The translations under genes and the position numbers were made by a program. Below the pieces are notes generated by a model. It saw only the letters and a list, made by a program, of their open reading frames with translations, ran no database searches and had not been told where the DNA came from. This document shows, piece by piece, positions 36,491 to 46,800 of a DNA stretch of 64,000 nucleotides; position 1 is the stretch's first letter; each line of letters starts with the position of its first letter. The stretch is from Neodiprion pinetum. Taxonomy: Eukaryota; Arthropoda; Insecta; Hymenoptera; Diprionidae. The stretch covers positions 16,688,537 to 16,752,536 of the forward strand of contig NC_060233.1 of assembly GCF_021155775.2 (NCBI RefSeq), in the 5' to 3' direction.

Positions 36491-36571
36491 TTCGTATCTA
36501 ATGGCCGTAGCGAATCCAAAGCCGATGATAATCCATTGCAGAAAATGGACGAGGAAGACTTTTAGCTCCAT
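36491..36571 (-). CDS. Candidate first coding exon with signal peptide (probably GMC-3)
   Basis: The 27 codons start with ATG and end at a strong donor (GAA|GTGAGT) in phase 0. The encoded MELKVFLVHFLQWIIIGFGF continues ATAIRYE, a good secretory signal: a hydrophobic core followed by small residues. The next recognised minus-strand exon is GMC-3 at 28163, which also begins in phase 0 and lacks a start codon. Joining them gives about 657 residues, normal for a secreted GMC enzyme. The 8.3-kb intron this requires is inference; the exon could instead belong to an unrecognised gene. Confidence 0.5.
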
Positions 36572-38599
36572 ATTCTTACGTCCTAGAAAAGTCGCGGTGT
36601 CACCTCTAGAATTAAACAGACTGTGGCACCAAGCTTAGTCCGCTTTTGAAGTCTTCGAAGCCCATCAAGCCACTTCCTCCATGTCTTGCAATTACGCTTA
36701 GACGCAGTTGAAATACCACGAAAACGTGTAAAATATGACTCACACATGCGGTCAGACACTATACATGCACTTAATCACATCGATGATTTCACCCCACCGC
36801 AGCGATCGACGGATGAATGAAGTGACCCTTCACAACATTATCTTCATTGCTGATACTTAAGTACCGTCTGCAGCTGAATTCCCCGCTGCATCTGCCGGAT
36901 GTTCGATGATGATGGTAATACCGATTGACCGAGAATCACTAATGACAAATACCCGCCATTCGCGAGGCGGTGATCATCACACACTGCGATAGTCAAACTT
37001 CACTCTTGTACCCGAGATCCGGCGGCGTCGAAGCCTTCTGTACGAAAATACTCGAGGCAAGAGAAGAGTCTGTCAGACGAACGTGGGCTTCTCCGAAACT
37101 CCCCCTTCGGTGCAGCAGTGATGAAGTCATCCAACCGCCGGCGCTGCAGCTGTATTCAATTTTTACCTCCTTTTCTCTCTACTTTTTTTCATTCGGCATG
37201 CTTCTTCTTATTCTTACTTCTTTTTCTTTCCGTTCGTATTCCTCCTAAGGTTAACCGTCGGGCTTCGTCATCTTGCCTGACGACACGAGTGATCTTCTCT
37301 CTAAGGATGTGTCAGGTGTACAGTCCTGTCGAAAACGCGTCGAGGTAGAAAAATTTAGGAACAAAGGTTAAGGACCTTCGGAGGAAGGACCAAAGTCTGT
37401 TTTTCTTCACGCGAATCCTCGTCTACGGTGATACAAACACCGAATCTCATATGAACGTACTGCACAGTAATTAAGGGGATCCAGGTGATGTATAAGTTAG
37501 GTTAAAAGCATTTATATTGTTGTCCAAAAGAGCTTCGGTATACACGTTCTTCTGAGTCGAGGAATCACCAGCAATTGGTTTGCTGATTGAGTATTGAGGG
37601 AGAGTGATGTCCTGGGAGAGGTGGAAAAAACTGAGAAAAGGAACTTAAGTTTGTGGCATCCAAGTACAGTGGAAAAAATTGCGAAAAGGAACGTAAGTTT
37701 GTGGAATCCAAGTACAGTGGGAAAAATGCAGCCTGACACTTGTGTGCGAAGGACATTGACTAGAAAGATGTAATTGGAAATGGTCTATCTAGGGAAAGTT
37801 AGCGACTGATGAGCACATGGTGATACCTAGTAAATCATTGTAGACTGAAACGCAACTCAAATTACGTGCCGTGACAGTTTACTTTCATCAAAGATATTCC
37901 CATGGTACGGAACACAATAAAAAGCCGTGAACTTCGTTCGGAATCGTTCATTGAGTAGTAAATGAATAATCTGAGACGGGTTACATAATCGAGCATCATT
38001 TCTTAGTACCAACATAGAGTAAACAGTACCTATTAAAGAGAACCAGTTCTGAACAATATCTTTTACAGCTTCAAGGAGCCAAGTGGGTTAAAGTATTGAT
38101 TCACATAATTCACAGTATTTTTTGCTTACAACGAGTGAAGACGTTGCTATGGTGTCCAGTTCATAATAATGGATTGACTGTCACTATCTAACATAAGAAA
38201 TAGAAAGGGTTAGAACATTTTTATCGCTACGTCAGTCAGCTGTCAGCAGAAATCGTGTACTTTTATGATACAATCGTTAATGTCGATAAGTTACCATTCG
38301 ATTCTTGTAGCAGATGAATCCCGATAAGACTTGCTTCTGCATTAGAATGTGGCTACTCGATAGTACCAAGTTCGCGTACCTACAGTCTGTTCAATTTCTA
38401 CGAATAACTGGTAATTTTTGTTGCAAATGAATTCTGCGAAATCACGTGTTACACATATTTTATGAGGTCAATACATTTTGAATTAAAGCATTAGTTTGTT
38501 GAATGCGACCAAATTGATTTTACATTAGTTATGTTTTGGTCATTTGCACAGCTGGATATCAAAACAAGTCAAGGCATTTTTGGATAATTTAATTCCTAA
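36572..38599. other. Spacer between the GMC cluster and the esterase duplication
   Basis: No supported gene. If 36491-36571 is the first GMC-3 exon, the GMC-3 promoter should lie here. The stretch 36.9-37.35 kb is richer in G+C and pyrimidines. A 48-bp direct repeat lies at 37631-37726. From about 38440 the DNA carries a diverged repeat also seen near 27420-27660 and 38980-39095. Confidence 0.35.
37631..37726. repeat. Tandem pair of 48-bp units
   Basis: Unit 37631-37678 and unit 37679-37726 share GAAAAGGAAC, TAAGTTTGTGG and ATCCAAGTACAGTGG, with few substitutions. The period is divisible by three, so it leaves short ORFs open; there is no evidence of translation. Confidence 0.75.
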
Positions 38600-40696
38600 C
38601 AAAGTCAGCTACGATCTATTCAAATTAGGTATATGGTACAAGTTCATCATTTACAAAAAATTCAGAATAGTATTATATGCTCTTTAAATGCAAATCCGTT
38701 ACTTCTTGTTTTCGTTCCTCCATATTAAGACGAAATCGTTTTGACCCTTTTTTAGTATTTATTTCTTAATTCTTCCATTTACTCATTGTTTTTGCTATAT
38801 ACTACGTACCCCTGATAAATCCTTGAATCAACAAAAAAGAGGACTTGTAATGCAGTAAATAATTCAGAAAAAGCAGGAATCTACTAGAATTGAACATCAT
38901 TTTTGAAAACAGGTATAATAAATTCGTTTTTCGCATATATTTTAGTTGAGCACTGCCCCGTATAAATCAAACATTTTTCAGTTACAAAAATTCCAGAATA
39001 GTATAACGATGTCTAAAAAACTGTTGATAACTTAACTCTTCGTATGCATGCGCTGGTTTTTTCTGATAATGAGGCGACGACATCGTTTTGATCCAATTCA
39101 ATTTGACTAACCACAGCTGCACTTGTTCATTCTTCATTTTTTCTAAATTATCTACTTCAAACATTGTTTTGACCAGCCTGAAAATCCAAAATAAATCTTT
39201 GTAATCCAGTCGAAATTTACATGACTTCGCTCGATGAAGAACATAAGACTGGAAATTTTTTTACTGGTTCATTGGCTAGCCTAGAAACATACCATGAAGT
39301 TTGTCAAAAAAATCAGGCCTGGAGTTTCGCGCAAAATTTTTGTTCTTGTTGAAAAAATTGGAGAAATGATTGTTCTACACGTTGGACGAGTTTCAAGGCA
39401 TGTCATTGAAAATTCACAGAATTAATAGCGATAAACAAAACGATCGATGTCCGTGTTTACAGGTAATTTACAAGTAAACTACCAACGATACGTGATTTTT
39501 GTATGGGACTAATTTTACAGAGGGCAACATGACGGACAACTTTTGCAAGAACCATTTTTTTTCTAAGACCAACGGAAAAAAATACGTGAAATTACAACTT
39601 TATCAATTTTCAAAAAAATGCGACGCGAAAATCCGAACCTCATTTTTGTGACAAACTTTATGACATGTTCCTATGCATCTAATGAACCTGTAAAACAATT
39701 TCCGGCCTTAGCTACTTCGTCGAACGAAGACTTTCGAATTTCCGTACATTCTGTATTAAACATCAACTTAGCAAATTATGCATATATTGTGTCATGCCTT
39801 TCGTTTTTATTTATTGTTGCAAAATCGACAGTGAATCGAAGTTGGAAGCAAGTTTTCTCCTTCATTGTGAATTTACTTTATACGTGCTCAGTGTGTTTCC
39901 CAAATAAACAGGATTCACGTGCTAATTTGTAGCAGCTGTTGAACTCTGAGAAAATGAGTTCTAAACAAAAAATACAAATGAAATTTCTACGCGGTTGTGG
40001 TTATCTTGAGTCATATCCGACTTCGGAGCATTACACATATCATACATTGTGTTCATCAATGATCATGATAGGGTTATGCAGGAAAATAATTACGCAGTGC
40101 TTGCGAAAAAATATACATAGGTATACTGAATACTTTGTTGCACATGATATACAACGCTAGATTTTATGCAGTGAGTTGTTTCTACGTACATTTGCGTATA
40201 TCGATCACAAGTGATAGCATAAGACTTATTTATGTATCTAAACGGGAAAAAAAATTGCAGAGGTGAATCAACTACCTTTTTGTTCTTTCCTTTTCTCAAT
40301 AGATCGTTTACATCAAGAGTAATATGCAAAATAACTTGATCATGGCAATTTCCAAAACATCATTAATTACCTCATGTTCTTTTTTTTCTGTTTTGCGTCA
40401 AGTTATGAATTTTACCGGTTTCTGCAGTATCGAAAAATCAACACTTTGTTTACATAACTATTACTAGTAAAGCTGTAATCGAAATTAGATTCAAAATATT
40501 ATCAACATCGTGAAAGTTCTGGTAATTAATATGTATCATCTGCACATATTTTTTTTTTTTTTTTTGGAGCACCTATGCCAAATAATTTTTCTTACAGGTG
40601 TTTACTGGTCTAATTTTATCAACACGAATTATTGTAGGTTTTACGTGATTGCAAAATATTTTTAGGATGACGTACAGGAAACTCGCTTTTTATACA

Positions 40697-40731
40697 TGCC
40701 GATGTGCAATTTAATCACACGGCATGTATTT
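40697..40731. repeat. Hairpin with 14-bp stem and one bulge
   Basis: ATACATGCCG plus TGTG pairs with CACA plus CGGCATGTAT across a short AT loop. It is retained in the unit-2 copy at about 55278-55312. No function is known. Confidence 0.6.
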
Positions 40732-43123
40732 ATACCGGTCTATACATATTATACAGTTATAAAACAAAAATCACGCAATCGGTAATTAACGTCTGTCACG
40801 TTGTAATTGAAAATCGTATTTGTTTCAAATGACAAGCAAATGAACAGCAAGAATCCAAAAGAATCCAAAAAATACAATGTTGGTGAAGTACAGTATTTGT
40901 GTCGTTTTTTTTTCTTTTAATTTTTTTTCTGTTTTTTCATCTAATTGGATGCCTTGAGATAAAAATGCATGCTATGTATTCATAGCATTCGGCAGCTTGC
41001 TATCCAAGTCTGAAATTTTACCAGCTCTAGTGCATGGAATAAGATTTTGAGATAATTTTGCTGACATTATTAACCTCCTTTTCATTATTGAAACCTTTTT
41101 TGCATAAATGTCCATTTAGAAAGTTACATATATGAATTTCAAATGCGGGCCTGGTTAAATGTAACGTGATTATAATATTTGAAAAAAAACGATGTATGCA
41201 AATGTTTAGCTACGTGCACTCAACGTTGAAGTGAAATTTTCCAAATTACCGCACCAGTTACGAAATTAATTTATGCGGTAGTCAGTTCAATTAATTTTCA
41301 TCGCCTTCCTTCGCATTGCCAGTTAGTTTACATCCGGTCATCCACGGTTTTTTTTTCTTCTTTACCGAGGCACGTGTAAATCTTCCTCCAACGGAACGCC
41401 GTGCTTTATCATTATAATATAAAATTAGCCTTTCATGAGTTGTGGTAAATCGCTGTGTTCGTGACTGGAGGAATAGTTCTTGGTGATGTGTTAATTTTTT
41501 TTATTCTACGTCGATAATCTGATAATTGAATGAAAATTTTATTCAAATTTAAATGCAGATGATTCAAGTCTTGATTCGGAATTAATTTAATTCTTTACAC
41601 TGAGAAACTAATATTTCGCAAGAATATTTTCATAAAACCGAATGGGTTGTGCTGTGAGATTGCTAACAAAACAAGTTGTTCGATCATTTTATGGATTTGA
41701 TTATTCATTTGCGTTTCGTTGCGCTACCATATACTTGGAGGCTTTATCATCGCTATGAATAAAATACCGGAGGATCGTAAAAGACGACACTCAAAATTGA
41801 ATTTCAAACTATATCGAGAGAAACTGCGATATGGAACACAGTGTCGTAGTCAGAGTGAAAAAAGCGGGGCCCTTATACCGGAAGTAACGTAGAACGAAGC
41901 CGAAAATTTCGTCGTAAGTAAATATATCAATTTTTGGATGTTTGCCACCCTAACATTTTCCCAATTCTTACTAATTCGAACGAATGCTTGACAAAACGGA
42001 ACGGAGGAGAAAATAGAAATAAGAAAGAACAGTAAGGAGATAAAGAAATTACAAAGTTGAAGTTCGTAATCTAACGATGCGTTTTCAGAATGATTCGTCA
42101 TTTTGCAACTGTTCAAATGTCTCAACTTCAGCAAACTGTAATACAGTATCAGTAAACTGATATTTTGCGAATTCAACCCCTTCAAAGTTCTTCAACAGTT
42201 GCGAAACAGGTCATAATTTTCATTTCAACGTTACTCACTTCATCTTCGTGAGAAATGAATGTATAATGTGTAATTTACAATGTCACCACTGTTTTATATT
42301 AAATCGCAGTACTTCTGTAAGTTCTCAACCGCTGCAGATGGCAGGAAGTTGAAATTATTTTGACAATAGTCTGAGTCTGAGTCTAAGTCTGAGAATAATA
42401 AACCTGATATGGCGTATCAAGAAATTGATTTGGACAATTTTCGAGATTTGTTGAAAATTCTGGCAAAATGAAAAGAGCTAAATCGTGTGTTTTTTCTTTT
42501 CTTTTTGCAATCTGTTGACTCTAATATCTTTTACTGCCAGAGTCGATTTATAACTTTATAATGTTTATTCTACTAACTGCGTAAGCGGGAACTCAGTAAA
42601 TTCAACCAGATTCGATCAACGGCAGAGAATGTACGACAAGACTTCGACGTTATTGCTTAATTGTAACTTTTGAAACAACGATTTCGGTGACTTGGGATAG
42701 TATGCAATCGTTTCCACTCGAAAATTACGTGAATGTAGCCAGTGTACATAAATTGCAATTTTCGAAATCGATGAGAATTTTGTCAAAAATTCAAAGGGAC
42801 CAATCTTCAATTTCTTGAGATTTTTGAAATCAAAAAATTTTTCGTCTCAAAATAGGTTGCTAAGAGTTTGTTAGTTTGTTTTTTTTTTGTTTTTTTACTC
42901 ACTCGTTTTTACCGGATTTACAAAAGATATATCGACCGCCGGAGGATCAAAAGCCGGAAAAACAAGATAAGATATCTCAATTTTTCGAATGTGAATTTGG
43001 AATTAACAATCATGGCGAATTGAGATTGCCCTCAATCGATTATTTACACAAAATTACGTAGACATAGCATTTGTATGAATGGATTTGAGTGTTGTTCGAA
43101 ATTCTTCAAAATCGGGGAAGGGC

Positions 43124-43145
43124 GGGGGGGGGGGGGGGGGGGGGG
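43124..43145. repeat. Poly-G tract, 22 G in unit 1
   Basis: A run of G interrupting AT-rich DNA downstream of esterase-1. The paralogous tract in unit 2 (57666-57684) has 19 G, so the length has already changed since the duplication. Confidence 0.85.
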
Positions 43146-43471
43146 CGAAGAAGTCCAAGAGCTGATCTTTACTGTTTTTAAGATTATTGTAGCCAAACAA
43201 AATTGCTCTTTTTCACTTATTAAAGCCTTAAGGGGTCCACATGAGAGTCGCGAGGGTTTAAATTCCCGAACCCGTGTGAATTTTATACATATGTATGTAA
43301 AATATACATATAATATATAGTTGTCTTCGTGCGTGTGTGTTATATATTTTAATTTCTAAGATAATTCCTTGGAGATATTGATTGAATATTTTTGTGAACG
43401 ATACACAAGAACTTGACGTTACTGATTTTCTATGCTGAGAAATCCTTCAGCTGGGCCCGAAATCGATACTT

Positions 43472-43477
43472 TTTATT
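43472..43477 (-). terminator. Candidate poly(A) signal AATAAA of esterase-1
   Basis: AATAAA on the minus strand, 338 nt past the esterase-1 stop codon. The unit-2 counterpart is at 58011-58016. Confidence 0.45.
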
Positions 43478-43814
43478 AATTGTGATACGTATAAGCAAAT
43501 AGTAAGCTGTTGAGATCTCGTCACAGAAACAAAACAAATAGATACTGGAATTATGAAAAAAAGTTCACTACCAGATATCGATGCTTCGATTCATACCGCT
43601 CAAACATGCTTGCAAATTTGATCCGTATGAACAGATTTTCTTAGCTTATGAATCTAATAACTTGATAAACACTCAATGCATGACTGTCTCGTGAGAAAGT
43701 CTAATGAAAGTATGGATGTATTACCAACTCAGTTCCTTAAAAGAAAGGACACGTCCCAGGAAGTTATAATTATCATAAACAAAGTACTTTTTACATTTGC
43801 CAGCGCAAAATCGG

Positions 43815-46800
43815 TTATATGAGCTTTGAGCAAATAAATAAAAGAACCAAGATCTCGGTCGAGGTATTCGTCAAGGTAGCTGTAGATGCTTCGGCATGAA
43901 CCAAACTAGCCCAAAACTTCATGCGCTCTTTAAAAAGAGAGTACTCCACCGACAGTGTAACTTCAGACTGGTTGCCTATTCGTAGATAATTGTCCATCGT
44001 CGAGTATTCAGTGCATGTGACATTTTTCTCAGAAGCCAAAATCGTTGGTGTCCTGAAAAGTCAGGGCATCGTTAGCTTTGAATTTGATACGATATTTCGA
44101 ATTCTGAACAACTCACCCATTGATCGCGAATGATGTCCAGAGTTGCACCATGTTGTCCACCATTTCAAAATCAGTGTCAGTCAAATTATCACCTCTCACG
44201 ATCGACCTCAGTGGAAAGAGGTAGATGGCATCGTCGGTGTGCATAACGGCGTCGGGTATTCCCGCAGCGAAGCTGTAGGTCCCTCGATAATTGAACAAGT
44301 AAAAGTACTGGGGATTCACAGCCAGAGGAAGCTGCTGTTGGAGTCCGTCCAAGGTTGGATAGATGAAGTTAGCGTCGCCAAAAAGACGAGTTAGGTTCGT
44401 GAGCAGCTGACGGCAAATCATATAGTCAGATGTAGTCAATAGTGTCATTTTAGTGACTGGCGGGATTGGGGGGCTGACCACTCCATCGTTTTGTTGTTTG
44501 TACACAGCATTCCGAGAATATACGATATCACATGATCTCAAAGAATTATGGGTAGATTTCGGACGAATGAGAAAGATTTCATAGGATTCCAGGAATTTCA
44601 GGAATTTCGTGTAATTGAAATTTCAGACCTCAAATGATTTCATAAGATTTCACGTGTCATGTAGATACACCAGATTTCAAGGATCGTGAACCTTTTGGGC
44701 GATATAGACTTTTTCATAACGATGATTTTTCACAGGAAAACATCGCTACTTTTGATCTCTAACACCATTAATTAATTCGCCTGAAAATTACACCACTGCA
44801 GAAAATATCGTTTGTGTTGCCATAACTACAGCGGTTGGAAAATTTCAAATTCCTATTCGCACCGGCTTGGAATCTAAAGGCGCGTGACCGAATGACAAAA
44901 TTTGAGGGTCAAGATTTTACCCACCTCAGTTGAGTTTGTTGTAAAATCGTCGTTGAAATAAAACGTCTTCATAGCCTTGACCCAAGCGGCTCCTGAGTCT
45001 GTCTGGTAATTCAAGGTCAACATCTCGGGCAGCACAAGATCGAAGTTATCCAAAAAGTCATAAAACATTTCATCGTCGCTATAGAACGCTGTTCAGGCAG
45101 GCAAAAACGAAATGAATTTCAATTCAAAGTACATTAAGAAAAGTTTAATTCAGTAAGCAACGTATCTTCACTACTGAGACCTTAATATCACTTCATTGTT
45201 GCATCAACATCAAACTATCTTGACCCTAGAACGATGATCTCATTTTATTTCCACCTATTCGACTAACGGGGGTCGAAAACGCCGCAATCTTGTGAACTCC
45301 ATCTCTCGGGTACATCATATCATTAAGGGTCCTATAGTCTCATTTTGTTCGTTTTTTAATAAAGAATCACGCGGTCCAAAAAAATTTTTGCGTAAGTTCC
45401 AAAAAAGTGATCAAAAATCAGTTGGAAGGGTAAAAAAAAGGGTAAGCTGTTCTCTTGCGACGAGAAATGTAAATTCATGTGTGGTGTTTTTTCACACCCC
45501 GTTGGCGTTCCAGGGTTGAAAATAACGAGGATGGATAGTACGAGTAACTGTATCAAGAAAGAACGGTAATACCTAATAGCTATTCTGATTACGGTAGCAA
45601 AATTGAAGTCATTATGAGCTGCATGGTAACTACAGCTAAAAATTATTTTAATAATAAAAATGTCGTCACTTCAAAATTTCAGTACTTGCAGTTGGACTAG
45701 CATCTTTGAAATATCGAGTACGTACCTCTGGTCATCAAGATCCCTTCGTCTCGGACGATTCCTGTCATCCAAGGCAAATCGCAGAATTCACCCTTCGCAA
45801 ACAAGTTCGTAGGACTGTCGGTGAGCACAGCGCCTTCTATGTCTGGCTCGTCAGTCGGGCCCCACACAACAACTGGGACCGACTCCCACACGTAGAATTG
45901 TGAGGCTGAGGCGACGATATCCGAGGCATTCACGGTCCGCAAACACTCGATCAAGGCACTCGAGGTGTCGTTGTCACAGCCAACGTAGCCACCGAGCTGA
46001 AAAGCACGGTTTGCGTATCCTGCACTGGGTAAATGGGCCCAAGTCGACAGAGCCGACCCACTCTGTGTTATGTATCTGTGGAATAGTCCTGTGGATCGAA
46101 ATGATTCGTGTCGTTAAAGTCCGTTCTGCAGTGATGAGGCTTATCTGCTCCTCTTGTTCGAGAAGAAATTGCCGCGGTTTTGATGTGGGAAAAATAACAG
46201 ATCTACAATGGACCGAAGTTAAATACAATCGAGCCACTAGAGTCGAATCCTCCTACAGACCAGTCACAGCGGAATTTTAAATGATTGCGTTTATTTAGAA
46301 CAAAAATTTTCCTTCGCGAATCGTTAGGAAGGTGGGGGTTATCTCTACTAATAAACTGGATTTTTGGGAATCCATCCATCTACCTTCAATCGCCATCTTG
46401 AATTTACATGTAGATTCTCTTAGTTGTTAAGTTAGTCGTTCATTCTCAACTTTACGCTAGTAATGGTAGAAACCAATCTTGAAGCGATTTCTATTTTCTG
46501 CAACTTGGGCAATTACCATTTTTTCCGTATGATTGATATTTCTCGATTTAGGCCTGCAGGAGTGGGGACGGGATTTGATGGTCTCATTATCTCGTTTATC
46601 ATTGACTTTTACGTATGAACGATGATGAACAAACTTAGAGGGATTTGATCATCGTTTATGCATGAAAGTTGACAATAAATATGACGCCGCAATAATTAGA
46701 TTTCACCTCTACTTTTTTCGGTTATAAATATAAAAATAGTTATCCTAGAAATAAAAATCACCACCCAAGTTGTAGGGAATTTTATTCCCTACAAGTTGGT

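Larger units (their letters stand above)
38600..43471. other. Unit-1 spacer downstream of esterase-1
   Basis: Non-coding AT-rich DNA, duplicated at 53181-58010. It contains a short hairpin (40697-40731), poly-T runs, a (CTGAGT)-type microrepeat near 42369 and a 22-base G tract (43124-43145). Two short ORFs (60 and 73 codons) are kept in both units, but recent duplication alone explains this. Confidence 0.5.

Noticed and set aside
38982..39164. 60-codon minus-strand ORF encoding the same peptide in both units (also 53567-53749)
   Set aside because: Identity follows from the recent duplication; there is no family resemblance, and the DNA belongs to a diverged non-coding repeat.
39939..40160. 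73-codon plus-strand ORF present in both units (also 54524-54745)
   Set aside because: Two replacement differences and no synonymous pattern or start context. The ORF is explained by duplication alone.
44409..44541. Longer esterase exon 6 starting further upstream, with an exon-5 donor four bases later
   Set aside because: It would insert about 15 residues between the FYF and VGD motifs; the phase-0 choice restores the spacing normal for the cholinesterase-like fold.
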